From Desulfobacca sp. (GTDB lineage: Bacteria; Desulfobacterota; Desulfobaccia; Desulfobaccales; Desulfobaccaceae): a stretch of 45,049 nucleotides of DNA. The stretch is from assembly GCA_028695935.1 (NCBI GenBank), contig JAQVHY010000007.1, positions 1-45,049 of the forward strand, given 5' to 3'. This document shows positions 25,727-34,188 of this stretch, piece by piece. Position 1 is the first letter of the stretch. Each line of letters begins with the position of its first letter. The notes beneath the pieces were generated by a model, which was given only the letters and a program-made list of their open reading frames with translations, searched no databases and was not told the origin of the DNA. A program made the translations under genes and the position numbers.

Positions 25727-26118
25727 GGCTTTTCAGAATCTCCCGGTTCCGGAGGGTGGTGTTCGTCTTTATAGGTTGTGATCAGAGCCACTTCCTGAGC
25801 TAATATTTTCATCTGGGTTTTAAGCTGGGAAAGGCGGACCGAAATTTTTAAGCACAACAGTAAGACAAAAATAAATCCGAACAAGAATAAGGTCGTCGTC
25901 GGGGTGACACTGCCAATTAAGGAACTTACAAACAAGAGTCCTTGATAAAACCAGATGACTCCTAGCATCAGGATACCGCAACCGATCCAGAATAGGGCAT
26001 ACTCCTCGCGCAAGCGGCGTTTGCGCACCAGATAAAAAATGATGCTTACCATTATTAAAGCAATAACAGTAGAAGCAATTTTTTGATGGGTAGTCATAAT
26101 ATTCAAAAGCAATGCCAC
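25705..26118 (-). CDS. DUF2304 membrane protein
   Basis: The 137-residue protein has three membrane helices with the family pattern RRLREEYALFWIGCGILM between the first and second. An amphipathic tail follows (LSQLKTQMKILAQEVALI). DUF2304 proteins nearly always sit beside a GT2 polyprenyl-phosphate glycosyltransferase, and that is the case here (gene at 26128, 9 bases upstream). They are thought to partner or anchor the transferase. The start is a GTG with AGGAAG five bases upstream. Confidence 0.88.
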   Translation of the reverse strand: MALLLNIMTTHQKIASTVIALIMVSIIFYLVRKRRLREEYALFWIGCGILMLGVIWFYQGLLFVSSLIGSVTPTTTLFLFGFIFVLLLCLKISVRLSQLKTQMKILAQEVALITTYKDEHHPPEPGDSEKPCNKPTP

Positions 26119-26127
26119 TCAGGCTTC

Positions 26128-26841
26128 CTAGACCGAGCTACGGCGCCGTCTGAAGTGACCTTTTAAAGAACAAGTTATCAATAAAGAAAAGCACATCTTC
26201 GCCATGTAAAAAAAAGGCCGCCACCAGCCATGATGCATGGATCTGGTGGTTGACGCATACATCCGCACCGGGATTTCTTGGATAGTGATCCCATAAAAAT
26301 TTAACATCACCAAGACATCGGCATCCGGATAATCATCTGGAAAATGGCGACCGGTAAAAATTTGTAATACCCTGCGATTCATGGCTTGAAAGCCACTGGT
26401 CGGATCAGTAATGGGTTGCCCGGTGATCAGTTTGGTGATCCCGCGAAAGAATCGGATGCCCACTCGCCGCGGCCAAGCCGGCCGATAGGAGGCATCATTG
26501 AGAAACCGGCTTCCTAAGGCTAGATCACAAAGACCTTGTTTGACGGGCTGCACTAAGAGCGCCACATCCTCTACTTCATGCTGCCCGTCTGCGTCCATTT
26601 GGACCACATAGGGGCATTGCTTCTCCAGGGCATATTTGTATCCCGTCTGGATCGCCGCGCCATAGCCCAAATTGAAAGGATGTGAAACCACCGCGACTTG
26701 CTGGGCCTGGGCGATCGCCCTGGTCTGGTCTTGCGAGCCATCGTCCACTACCAGCACGGGCATCTCCGGGTACCGGGCCTTAACCTTGGGCAGCAATACC
26801 TGGAGATCTTTGGCTTCATTATAAGCCGGAATAATGAGCAA
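26128..26841 (-). CDS. GT2 glycosyltransferase (polyprenyl-phosphate sugar synthase type)
   Basis: The protein begins with LIIPAYNEA and has the GT2 nucleotide site VVDDGSQD (near residue 31) and the metal-binding DADG (near 83). Later marks are LGSRF near 109 and TDPTSGFQAM, typical of DPM1-like enzymes that charge a polyprenyl phosphate with a sugar. The charged lipid would feed the GT-C membrane enzymes of this cluster. Only a TTG at 26841 offers a start. The frame remains open upstream all the way to the stop of the previous gene, so translation may begin at an unusual codon or rely on coupling. Confidence 0.85.
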   Translation of the reverse strand: MLIIPAYNEAKDLQVLLPKVKARYPEMPVLVVDDGSQDQTRAIAQAQQVAVVSHPFNLGYGAAIQTGYKYALEKQCPYVVQMDADGQHEVEDVALLVQPVKQGLCDLALGSRFLNDASYRPAWPRRVGIRFFRGITKLITGQPITDPTSGFQAMNRRVLQIFTGRHFPDDYPDADVLVMLNFYGITIQEIPVRMYASTTRSMHHGWWRPFFYMAKMCFSLLITCSLKGHFRRRRSSV

Positions 26842-26934
26842 GGTATCAGGCCCAGGCGTAATCTTACCCTGGTTATGCTCTATTATGGTACTCCGATCCG
26901 GATGGGAAGTGTACCGTTCTGAGAACCGCGCGTC

Positions 26935-28830
26935 TCAGCGCTGCTGGAGCTGATAAACTAGAAATCTCTGATTCTCAAAAACTAGGGGTAAGTTTAAATT
27001 AACCCCTTCTTGCTTGTCAATTACAATATAATCCGCCTTAAGCCTCGCCGCGTGCTGTACTAAGCTCTCCGGATGTTTATAGGCTTCCTGCAACTTTAGA
27101 CTACGGTAATATAAGTTTACTATGTCGGTAGTACGATAATTTCCCGTTTCCCCCCAGGTGGGGTGACCGTGCGTGATACTGCGACGGGCCCGATAACGGA
27201 AAAAAGCCGACTGGTGATAAAAAAGGGCATCCTTCGGGGTATGTTCCCGCGCCCAATTGGCCAACTCTTCTTCATTTTTCAGATAGTCAGAACTAAAGGT
27301 CGTAAACGTTGAGATGGGCGCGAAAAGCTCTTTGGAGCCCGGGACCGAGATATAACCAGCAAAATATCCACCAGCCAGCACAGTTAACCAGAGTATGCCG
27401 GCCAGCCCTGGGCCATAACGGCGAGACCAACGGCGCCCGGCTTCAAACAGGCTCACCGCTAATGCCGTAACCCAAAAGATGGTGCGGTTAAACATCGCCA
27501 GGGTGATGAGGGTATATTCAACTTGCACTGCCGTTAATGAGCTCCGGAGAAGCTGGCTTATACAGGGGAGCAAGTAAACGGCCGCTTGAGCCCCCATTAA
27601 ATAACTAAAAGGATGAATCAGGCGTGCTACCCGGCGGTACTCTACCACCCAGGTAGTCAAGGGGACATACTCCACATTGAGCCAGATCACCGTTATCAAA
27701 TAAGAAGGGACCAAATAGATGACCAGAGTAACGAATCCCCATCCTAATAACCACCAATCCTGACGTTGCAACTGTTGTCGGTAAAAGCAAAAAATCACGT
27801 AAACCGCGAGCGTCGCATAAAGCCAGGACAATCCCGCGCCTTTGCCGACGATGCGCCAACAGAGATAAACTACGGTAAGGCCACCCCAAAGCCATAACTG
27901 CAATGCCGCCCGACTTTTTTTATCTGGGGCGGCAAAGAGATATCTGCCGCCAAAAATTGCCAAAACCACGATCAGCAAAGACAGGTGACGGATTAGCTTA
28001 TTTCCTTGGAAACTATGCCACGGGTCAGGGATCTTGAACATAATCTGCACCACGTGCCGGAAATCATCAAAAGAAATTCCTAACCCGGGAGCCCAGGCTT
28101 GTTGTTCCCTTAGGGTGCCGGGATATACGGCCAGAACCCCAAAGATCATCAACATCAGGGCCAACATGCTCCAAGTGGATTTATTGCGCCAATGGCAAAT
28201 TAAAAACAGGCCGGCAAAAAGTTCCACGTAAGATAGGGGAGTCAAAGGATAAATAAAGGCTCCCAATCCGGTCAAGCTGCCTAATAGAATAGCCGGCCAA
28301 TAACGCGGTTCCTTCAGCCAGCTAAAAAAAATTAAAAACAGGTAGGGCGCGGGCGCGGTGACCAGGGTTCGGGCGACCATACCTTCTACGCCGGCGACGC
28401 CCCAAACCTCCCCTAACGGCGCAGGACGATAAGGGATGGCTAAAAAGGTAAACAACAGGACAATCCACCACGAGTGATGCCAGCGCCACAACAATATGCC
28501 CCACCCTAAAGCGTAGATAAACACCAGGATAGGGACTAACAGCCATAGCCCCGCTTCAAATGAACCGCTAAGTTGGCTTAGGAATGTTAATAACTGGCGA
28601 AATATGGGCAGATAGTGGCTAAAAAAAGACTCATCGTGAAAGGCGGAATCTCTGTTAAATAAACTGGGATCAGCAGCTTTGGCATCGAAGGTTCCCAAGT
28701 AAATCTGATCATGACTCAGATTCCAGGGGGTACATACTCTGTACAAAGTACAACCCAAAGCCATTAGCAAGGCAAAACCTACCAGAATAATTATAACTCG
28801 ATAACGGGAATTAGAACTATGAGCCGCCAT
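26935..28830 (-). CDS. Large multi-membrane protein, glycosyltransferase-like
   Basis: The 631-residue protein has about thirteen membrane helices. An N-terminal outer loop contains NLSHDQIYLGTFDAKAADPS, and a soluble C-terminal domain begins near residue 510 (EELANWAREHTPKDALFYHQ). The topology and the C-terminal domain match those of GT-C or O-antigen ligase/PMT-like membrane proteins. No exact family can be named by eye. It is the first gene of the minus-strand glycan run and is divergent from the GT4 gene at 29100. Confidence 0.7.
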   Translation of the reverse strand: MAAHSSNSRYRVIIILVGFALLMALGCTLYRVCTPWNLSHDQIYLGTFDAKAADPSLFNRDSAFHDESFFSHYLPIFRQLLTFLSQLSGSFEAGLWLLVPILVFIYALGWGILLWRWHHSWWIVLLFTFLAIPYRPAPLGEVWGVAGVEGMVARTLVTAPAPYLFLIFFSWLKEPRYWPAILLGSLTGLGAFIYPLTPLSYVELFAGLFLICHWRNKSTWSMLALMLMIFGVLAVYPGTLREQQAWAPGLGISFDDFRHVVQIMFKIPDPWHSFQGNKLIRHLSLLIVVLAIFGGRYLFAAPDKKSRAALQLWLWGGLTVVYLCWRIVGKGAGLSWLYATLAVYVIFCFYRQQLQRQDWWLLGWGFVTLVIYLVPSYLITVIWLNVEYVPLTTWVVEYRRVARLIHPFSYLMGAQAAVYLLPCISQLLRSSLTAVQVEYTLITLAMFNRTIFWVTALAVSLFEAGRRWSRRYGPGLAGILWLTVLAGGYFAGYISVPGSKELFAPISTFTTFSSDYLKNEEELANWAREHTPKDALFYHQSAFFRYRARRSITHGHPTWGETGNYRTTDIVNLYYRSLKLQEAYKHPESLVQHAARLKADYIVIDKQEGVNLNLPLVFENQRFLVYQLQQR

Positions 28831-29099
28831 AGTGCTAAATTGACTCCGAGATGCTGACTAACCGCGGTTACTTATGTGTTAATGGACGCTCCCCGTACTC
28901 TCCCGGCGGGACAACAAATTCCATTGCAGGGTTCTTAGCAGCCATGATATTTCTTCTTTAAGCTTCATTAGCGCCCCGCTCGATCAACATCACCTTAACA
29001 TAAGAACGCCCTTGAAGCTTAACTTTTTAAAAATTGCCCCAAGATTAGATTTGGTAACCGGCTTATCATCTTCAATACCAGATCTATCAACAAGCAGCC
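28831..29099. promoter_or_regulatory. Divergent intergenic region of the glycan cluster
   Basis: This 269-base region separates the minus-strand and plus-strand glycan operons and must hold promoters for both. AT-rich text lies near 29018-29040 (AACTTTTTAAAAATTG). I could not find a convincing pair of -10/-35 boxes or an operator. No gene is seen in it. Confidence 0.35.
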
Positions 29100-30308
29100 A
29101 TGCCAACTGTCATGTTAATCGGCTCTGAACTCTTTCCCATCCCCCCGATCCGGGGGGGAGCCGCCGAACTTTTCATTGAAAAGGCGGCCTCGTGTCTGAC
29201 CAGGTATCGGCCGCTGATTGTCTCTCCTGCTGATCCGGATTTGCCCAGGCAGGAACGTCGGGATAACGTGGAATATATCCGCGTCCCCATGTCTGGCTGG
29301 AGAGCATGGTTATATCGACGCTATCGGGAATATTTTCCCCTCTACGATCGGCAGGTGGCCAAGCTCATTCACCACCGGCAACCCGTTCTGGTTCACGTTC
29401 ACAACCGTCCATTGTTGGCTCTCTCCTTAAAACAACGTTACGCCGTAAAGGCACCGGTTATTTTACACTTACATAACCTCTATAATTCCTTGGGTAAACG
29501 CGAAAGACCGGAACCGGGAACCATGATACCCGTCGAAGGATTGGTGGCTTGTAGCCAATTCGTCTTAAATGCCGAGAAAAACCGCTTGGGGCTAGGAGCA
29601 GCCGCGTACTCGGTGATTTATAATGGCGTAGATGTCAAGGCGTTTCGCTCTCGCTGGGACCAAACCCGGCAAGCCCAAGAAGTTCGGCATCAATATCAAC
29701 TCTCAGATGAACCAACCGTTCTTTATGTTGGCAAACTGCGGGAAAGCAAAGGGGTTGACCTCATTCTGGGGGCCATGTCGAGAGTCTGGCGAATAATACC
29801 AGACGCGGTCCTGGTGCTGGTGGGAGGGACAGAATTTGGTCGGGGCCGGACTCAGCGAGTAACAGCTTTTTACAAGGAACTTTGTCAACAGATCGATAGG
29901 GCCGCGGGTCGGATAGTGCTTACCGGATTTATCCCTCCGTCTCAGATGCCGCAAGCCTACCTGTTAGGAGACCTTTTTGTCGGTCCTTCTCAAATTGCCG
30001 AAGGGTTAGGGATGGTCTTTCTGGAGGCCTCAGCGAGTGGGTTGCCGATTATCGCCACCCGGATGGGAGGGATACCAGAGGTAGTTAAGGACGGCCTGAA
30101 CGGAGTGCTTTTGGAAGAAAAAGATAATCCCGACGAGCTGGCCCAAAAGATGGTTATGCTCCTGGAGGATCGGGAGCGCAGCCGAAAAATAGGGGAACAG
30201 GGGCGCCTCTGGGTGCAGCAGAACTTTGCTTGGCAAAAAATCGCCCAGGATTTAGAAATGTTCTATGACCGGATAATCGCAAACTCGCGGGGCCAGGAGC
30301 TTCATTAA
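29100..30308 (+). CDS. GT4-family glycosyltransferase
   Basis: The 402-residue GT-B enzyme has the glycine-rich N-terminal loop PPIRGGAAELFIE. The linker motif YNGVDVKAFR lies near residue 180, and LYVGKLRESKGVDLIL near 208 starts the donor domain. The EX7E-type motif is EGLGMVFLEASASGLP near 300. It transfers a sugar from a nucleotide donor with retention of configuration, presumably onto the surface polysaccharide. The GT9 gene follows eight bases downstream, so the two form an operon divergent from the rest. Confidence 0.93.
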   Translation: MPTVMLIGSELFPIPPIRGGAAELFIEKAASCLTRYRPLIVSPADPDLPRQERRDNVEYIRVPMSGWRAWLYRRYREYFPLYDRQVAKLIHHRQPVLVHVHNRPLLALSLKQRYAVKAPVILHLHNLYNSLGKRERPEPGTMIPVEGLVACSQFVLNAEKNRLGLGAAAYSVIYNGVDVKAFRSRWDQTRQAQEVRHQYQLSDEPTVLYVGKLRESKGVDLILGAMSRVWRIIPDAVLVLVGGTEFGRGRTQRVTAFYKELCQQIDRAAGRIVLTGFIPPSQMPQAYLLGDLFVGPSQIAEGLGMVFLEASASGLPIIATRMGGIPEVVKDGLNGVLLEEKDNPDELAQKMVMLLEDRERSRKIGEQGRLWVQQNFAWQKIAQDLEMFYDRIIANSRGQELH

Positions 30309-30316
30309 AAACTGTT

Positions 30317-31483
30317 ATGTGGCATAAGTTCTTATTGTTTCTGACCAAATGCTTCTTACGATACCAATCGGCGGCTGCGACTCCCAGCCCATGGGAAAAT
30401 TTTGATCCGCAGCAGGTGACGCGGGTACTGCTCATCAGTATGACCGGATTGGGTGATACCCTTTTTTCCACGCCGGCCCTGCGGGCCGTTAAGACTACCT
30501 ATCCGAGCTGGCAGATCGATTTCTTATGCCACCATCGCTGGTCCGCGCTGTTGTCTCATAATCCCTATATTAATCAAATTTTTGTCTATCCCGGCCGCAA
30601 CTGGCGACTTATTAGTCTGGCCCAGGCCCTCCGTCGGAGAAATTATGATCTGGTTGTCATTCTCCATGGCAATGATCCCGAGGCGACGTTATTAGCCTTC
30701 CTAACCAAAGCCCCATATATCATAGGTTCTAGCAAAAGTCCTCTAGCCTTTATCTATTCCGCCAAGATAGCCATCTCAGATCCCTATGAACACGCCATCG
30801 AGAGGCGGCTGAATTATGTCCGCCGCTGTGGAGCCGATACTCCCGAGAAGAAGATGGATATTTTTCTACCTCGGGATTGCTTAGACCAGGCCGACGCTAT
30901 CTTGGCTAGAAATTTTGGCCGGACGCCCAAATTACTGATAGCCTTACACCCTACTGGTTCCGGGGCCTATAAATGGTGGCCCCAAGAATACTATATTCGC
31001 CTGGGAGCCCAACTCTACCAGGAATATCAGGCCGATCTGCTGATCATTAGCGGCAAGTCGGACCGGATCGTCGCCGAAGCCATTGCCCAGCAAATCCCTG
31101 GTCCCAGCCTGGTGACCGGAGGCCGTTTCAGTCTCCTGGCCGTAGCCGGTTTATTATCCAGATGTCGACTCTTCGTGGGCAACGACAGCGGTCCGCTCCA
31201 TATGGCCTTGGCTTTGGGAATTCCCAGTCTGGCTCTGCTCGGCGCCGACCATCCGGACCGGATCGGACCATATGAGGTGGAATGGGGAAAATTTCTTTAT
31301 AAAAAGCCAGGGGTATGTACCTGCGAACCTTGCCTGACCAAACACTGTTCTTGCAATTACTGTATGCAGGCTATCAGTGTAGAGGAAGTGCTGCACCTGC
31401 TCAAACTGTGGTGGGAGCCGCGCTTCTTATCCTCCAGTGAAGCAGACCAGCGGGGCTGCCGGTATTTTTTGGGGAAAGACTAG
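30317..31483 (+). CDS. GT9-family (heptosyltransferase-like) glycosyltransferase
   Basis: The 388-residue protein has RVLLISMTGLGDTLFSTPAL near residue 36. The C-terminal donor site has LHPTGSGAYKWWP near 211 and FVGNDSGPLHMALALGIPSL near 288. These are the signature motifs of ADP-heptose:LPS heptosyltransferases and relatives. A Cys cluster near the end (CTCEPCLTKHCSCNYC) matches the one seen in many GT9 proteins. It most likely adds a heptose or related sugar to lipopolysaccharide. It ends 32 bases from the convergent cNMP-binding gene. Confidence 0.92.
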   Translation: MWHKFLLFLTKCFLRYQSAAATPSPWENFDPQQVTRVLLISMTGLGDTLFSTPALRAVKTTYPSWQIDFLCHHRWSALLSHNPYINQIFVYPGRNWRLISLAQALRRRNYDLVVILHGNDPEATLLAFLTKAPYIIGSSKSPLAFIYSAKIAISDPYEHAIERRLNYVRRCGADTPEKKMDIFLPRDCLDQADAILARNFGRTPKLLIALHPTGSGAYKWWPQEYYIRLGAQLYQEYQADLLIISGKSDRIVAEAIAQQIPGPSLVTGGRFSLLAVAGLLSRCRLFVGNDSGPLHMALALGIPSLALLGADHPDRIGPYEVEWGKFLYKKPGVCTCEPCLTKHCSCNYCMQAISVEEVLHLLKLWWEPRFLSSSEADQRGCRYFLGKD

Positions 31484-31515
31484 GCAGCCCCGGGGCCGTA
31501 GGGTGATATACCCGA

Positions 31516-31998
31516 TCATTCCTGGACCAGTTCCTTCATTTCCGGGTGGTTGCGGATGACGTTGATGAGCTGGACCGTTCGCCGCTCCAGGCGTCGTTTA
31601 AAGATGGCGAAGATGTTTTTCATGACCTTGTACCCCTCCGGGTGGCGGTCGAGGATCTGCAGGAATTCCGCTCCGGGGACCCAAAAGATCACGGACGGTT
31701 CGGTGCACAGGGCGTTGGACTTGTGGGTCCGGTCGGCGGGGGAGAGGGCTGACCAGCCGAAGGAGTTTCCGTATTTTATCGAGCCCAGCGACATCATCAC
31801 CCGGGGTGAGATCTCCACTTCCAGGAGAATTTTACCCGTTTTGAGCATATAAAAGAATTCCGCCGGATCGTTTTCGTTGAAGATGATTTCTTGTTCCTTA
31901 CATTCCCGGGACTGGACCAGGAGCCGCAGTTCCTCCAGCATGGGATTGGTGAAGTCCCGCAAGATCAGAATTTTTTTCAAGTCGTGGATGGCTACCAT
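31516..31998 (-). CDS. Cyclic-nucleotide-binding-fold protein at the end of the Mrp operon
   Basis: The ATG at 31998 has AAGGAG six bases upstream; the longer frame is rejected. The 160-residue protein is a lone cNMP-binding beta-barrel (IIFNENDPAEFFYMLKTGKI near residue 38), followed by helices. In the phosphate-binding cassette, where FGE(M/L)ALL...R is usual, it reads FGWSALSPADR, so Trp 82 takes the place of the Glu that holds the ribose; Arg 90 is kept. No DNA-binding domain is present. It lies 13 bases after the last antiporter gene, so it may gate or sense for the transporter. Classic cAMP binding looks doubtful. Confidence 0.85.
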   Translation of the reverse strand: MVAIHDLKKILILRDFTNPMLEELRLLVQSRECKEQEIIFNENDPAEFFYMLKTGKILLEVEISPRVMMSLGSIKYGNSFGWSALSPADRTHKSNALCTEPSVIFWVPGAEFLQILDRHPEGYKVMKNIFAIFKRRLERRTVQLINVIRNHPEMKELVQE

Positions 31999-32011
31999 AC
32001 CGCGCTCCTTG

Positions 32012-33793
32012 TCAGACCAGACCGGATAAGATGATAAACAGCAGCAGGAAGGCCGTGGCGACCGCGGCACCGATCCCCAGTGGAGAGGCGCCGTCGGCCA
32101 GGGCCTGTTGCAGGGCCAGGCGTTTTTTCCGGAGCTCCTCGCCCCGAAGCCCCCGGGCCAGCCAGAGGGGATAGAGGAGGAGCAGGGCCAGGCGGAAGGG
32201 GAGGTCGCGCGACCGGCGGCCCAACCACCCCGCCAGTCCCAGGCTGAAGACCTGCTCGGCCCGGTCGTTCAAGCCGTTCAGGGCCCGGTCCATGATCCGG
32301 TAAAAGAGCCGCCCCCCGCGGCGGTAGAACCAGTCGGCGTCGAGGTTGATTCTCCGGATCTCCGCTGGATAGATGCCCGAGAGCAGGAGCAGGGGAAAGG
32401 CCAACGCGGCGAATAACAGGAGCTGTAGCTGCCCGATCACGTGGGCGGCCGTATAGGGTTCGTAGTCTACGGGATACGGCAGGAGACTATAGAGCGGGCC
32501 GGGGAAGGAACCGATAAAAATGCAGAGGCCGGCCGTCAGGACCATGGCCAGGGACATATTCCAGGGGGCTTCTTTGGGACGCAACCCAGAGTCGTGGGAA
32601 AAGAAGGCGAAGAACGGGACCTTGATCCCCGCGTGTTCCAACACCCCGGCGGAGGCGAACAGGAGGATAAACCAGATGAGGCGCAGATCGCCCAGGGCGG
32701 CTGCTTCCATGACCATGGACTTGCTGACAAAGCCGCTGAAGAGGGGGAAGGCTGAGATGGAGGCCGCTCCCACTATGCAACAGATACAGGTCAGAGGCAT
32801 GGTCTTATAAAGCCCCCCGAGATCGGTAGCCTTGGTCGTGCCGGTGCGGTAGAGGACCGCGCCTATGGACATGAACAGCAGGGCCTTGAAGAGGATGTCG
32901 TTGAAGGCGTGGGAGATCGCTCCGTTGATCGCCAACGGGGTGCCGATGCCGATCCCGCAGACCATGAACCCCACCTGGTTGATGAGGCTGTAGGCCAGCA
33001 CCCGGCGCAGGTCGTTTTCGATGACCGCGTAAAAGATGGGGAAGGCGGTCATGATGGTTCCGATCCAGATCAGGACCTCGGTCCCCGGAAAGCCCCGGGC
33101 CAGGACATAGACGGCAGTTTTGGTGGTAAAAGCGCTTAGCCAGATCACCCCGGTGACGGTGGCCTCTGGATAGGCATCGGTCAACCAGGGGTGCAGCAGC
33201 GGCCAGGCGCAGTTGACCCCCACCCCGAAAAAGATCAGGTAGGTGGCTAGGCCGTTTAATCCGATGTATTCGAAGGCCAAGGACCCAGTCTGGTGAATCT
33301 GGAGGGTCACACCGGCCAGCAGGCAGAGGCCGCCGACCACATGGACCAGAAGGTAGCGGAAGCCGGCGGCCAGAGACTCCCGGGTGCGCCGGTTCCAGAT
33401 GAGGAAGACCGAACTGACGGTCAACAATTCCCAGAACACGAACAGGGTCAAGAGGTCCCCGGCAAACACCACTCCCAGGGCGCTGCCGGCGTAGACCAGG
33501 CCGGCCATCTGTTCCAGATCATCCCGGACGTGCAGGGCATAGATGGCACCGAGAAAAGCGACCAGGTGAAAGATATATCCAAACAGGAGGCTGAGCCGGT
33601 CCACCCGGGCCAGGATGAGTTGATAATCCCAGAAGGCAATTATGCCATGAATCCCGGTGGACAACTGGAGCAGATTCAGGAATCCGATAACCGGTAAAAG
33701 GAGCAGGAAACCGGCCTGGATCCTCCCCTTGAGAAAGGGCAGCACCAGCGCTCCCCCGATGAAAACCAGGGCTGGCGGCAGGCCGCTATTCAT
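32012..33793 (-). CDS. mnhD: Mrp antiporter D-type subunit (third copy, long form)
   Basis: The 593-residue protein belongs to the NuoL/M/N-MrpD superfamily of proton/cation-moving subunits. The TM5 Glu is Glu 122 (FVFWELLTV). The TM7 Lys site reads GVNCAWPLLHPWL, so Asn 194 replaces Lys, while the TM8 Lys is Lys 225 (AFTTKTAVY). This ATVTGVIWLSAFTTKTAVYV text is typical of one MrpD branch. An extra C-terminal part of about 130 residues holds an amphipathic stretch (DRALNGLNDRAEQ) and a last membrane helix. It overlaps the start of the operon's next gene upstream by eight bases. Confidence 0.9.
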   Translation of the reverse strand: MNSGLPPALVFIGGALVLPFLKGRIQAGFLLLLPVIGFLNLLQLSTGIHGIIAFWDYQLILARVDRLSLLFGYIFHLVAFLGAIYALHVRDDLEQMAGLVYAGSALGVVFAGDLLTLFVFWELLTVSSVFLIWNRRTRESLAAGFRYLLVHVVGGLCLLAGVTLQIHQTGSLAFEYIGLNGLATYLIFFGVGVNCAWPLLHPWLTDAYPEATVTGVIWLSAFTTKTAVYVLARGFPGTEVLIWIGTIMTAFPIFYAVIENDLRRVLAYSLINQVGFMVCGIGIGTPLAINGAISHAFNDILFKALLFMSIGAVLYRTGTTKATDLGGLYKTMPLTCICCIVGAASISAFPLFSGFVSKSMVMEAAALGDLRLIWFILLFASAGVLEHAGIKVPFFAFFSHDSGLRPKEAPWNMSLAMVLTAGLCIFIGSFPGPLYSLLPYPVDYEPYTAAHVIGQLQLLLFAALAFPLLLLSGIYPAEIRRINLDADWFYRRGGRLFYRIMDRALNGLNDRAEQVFSLGLAGWLGRRSRDLPFRLALLLLYPLWLARGLRGEELRKKRLALQQALADGASPLGIGAAVATAFLLLFIILSGLV

Positions 33794-34049
33794 CGTAGTA
33801 ATCCTCTTTCCGCATTACCAAGGGCCGCAGGACATACTTGGCGGCCAGCACCAGCGCCACGAAGCTCACGAACCCAAAGGCGGCGTAAAACTGAGGCCAG
33901 TTCTCCCAGGGGAAAATGGCGTGCTTGGGAAGCAACAGGTCGAGGACCAGCAGCAGCACCAGAACAAAATAAAAGATCCAAAAGAATCGCTTGATGTTGG
34001 CCGGTTTGTCGAACAGATACTGTTTTTCTTTTGCCGTCGTCTCGGACAT
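33786..34049 (-). CDS. Small two-helix membrane protein in the Mrp operon
   Basis: The 87-residue product has two membrane helices (about 22-42 and 53-73) and a charged tail (MRKEDYYDE). Its first residues are polar and rich in Lys and Glu. Its end overlaps the start of the following D-type subunit by eight bases, which indicates coupled translation. No family is recognised. Its place between antiporter subunits suggests an accessory subunit of the complex. Confidence 0.8.
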   Translation of the reverse strand: MSETTAKEKQYLFDKPANIKRFFWIFYFVLVLLLVLDLLLPKHAIFPWENWPQFYAAFGFVSFVALVLAAKYVLRPLVMRKEDYYDE

Positions 34050-34059
34050 GGCCGGGTCC

Positions 34060-34188
34060 TTATAAGGTGTAATAAAAAATCAAGGCCAGGTAGATCACCC
34101 CGGCGGCCAGGATGATGAAGAAAAAGGGCCGGTATCCTGGAACGGGATCGTGCCGCAGTTCCATTTTGTCGGAAGGTTCTCCGCTCAT
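34060..34188 (-). CDS. 42-residue single-pass membrane protein in the Mrp operon
   Basis: A short gene fills the gap between the second D-type subunit and the 87-residue protein gene. Its ATG at 34188 overlaps the stop of the subunit gene upstream by four bases (ATGA) and it ends 10 bases before the next start. The product is polar for about 20 residues (MSGEPSDKMELRHDP), then one membrane helix (FFFIILAAGVIYLALIFYY). The tight coupling on both sides and the sensible protein argue for a real gene, likely a structural subunit. Confidence 0.72.
   Translation of the reverse strand: MSGEPSDKMELRHDPVPGYRPFFFIILAAGVIYLALIFYYTL

Noticed and set aside
31484-31515. The palindrome GCCCCGGGGC between two convergent genes, as a terminator
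   Set aside because: The stem is short and no T-run follows on either strand, so termination here is not supported.
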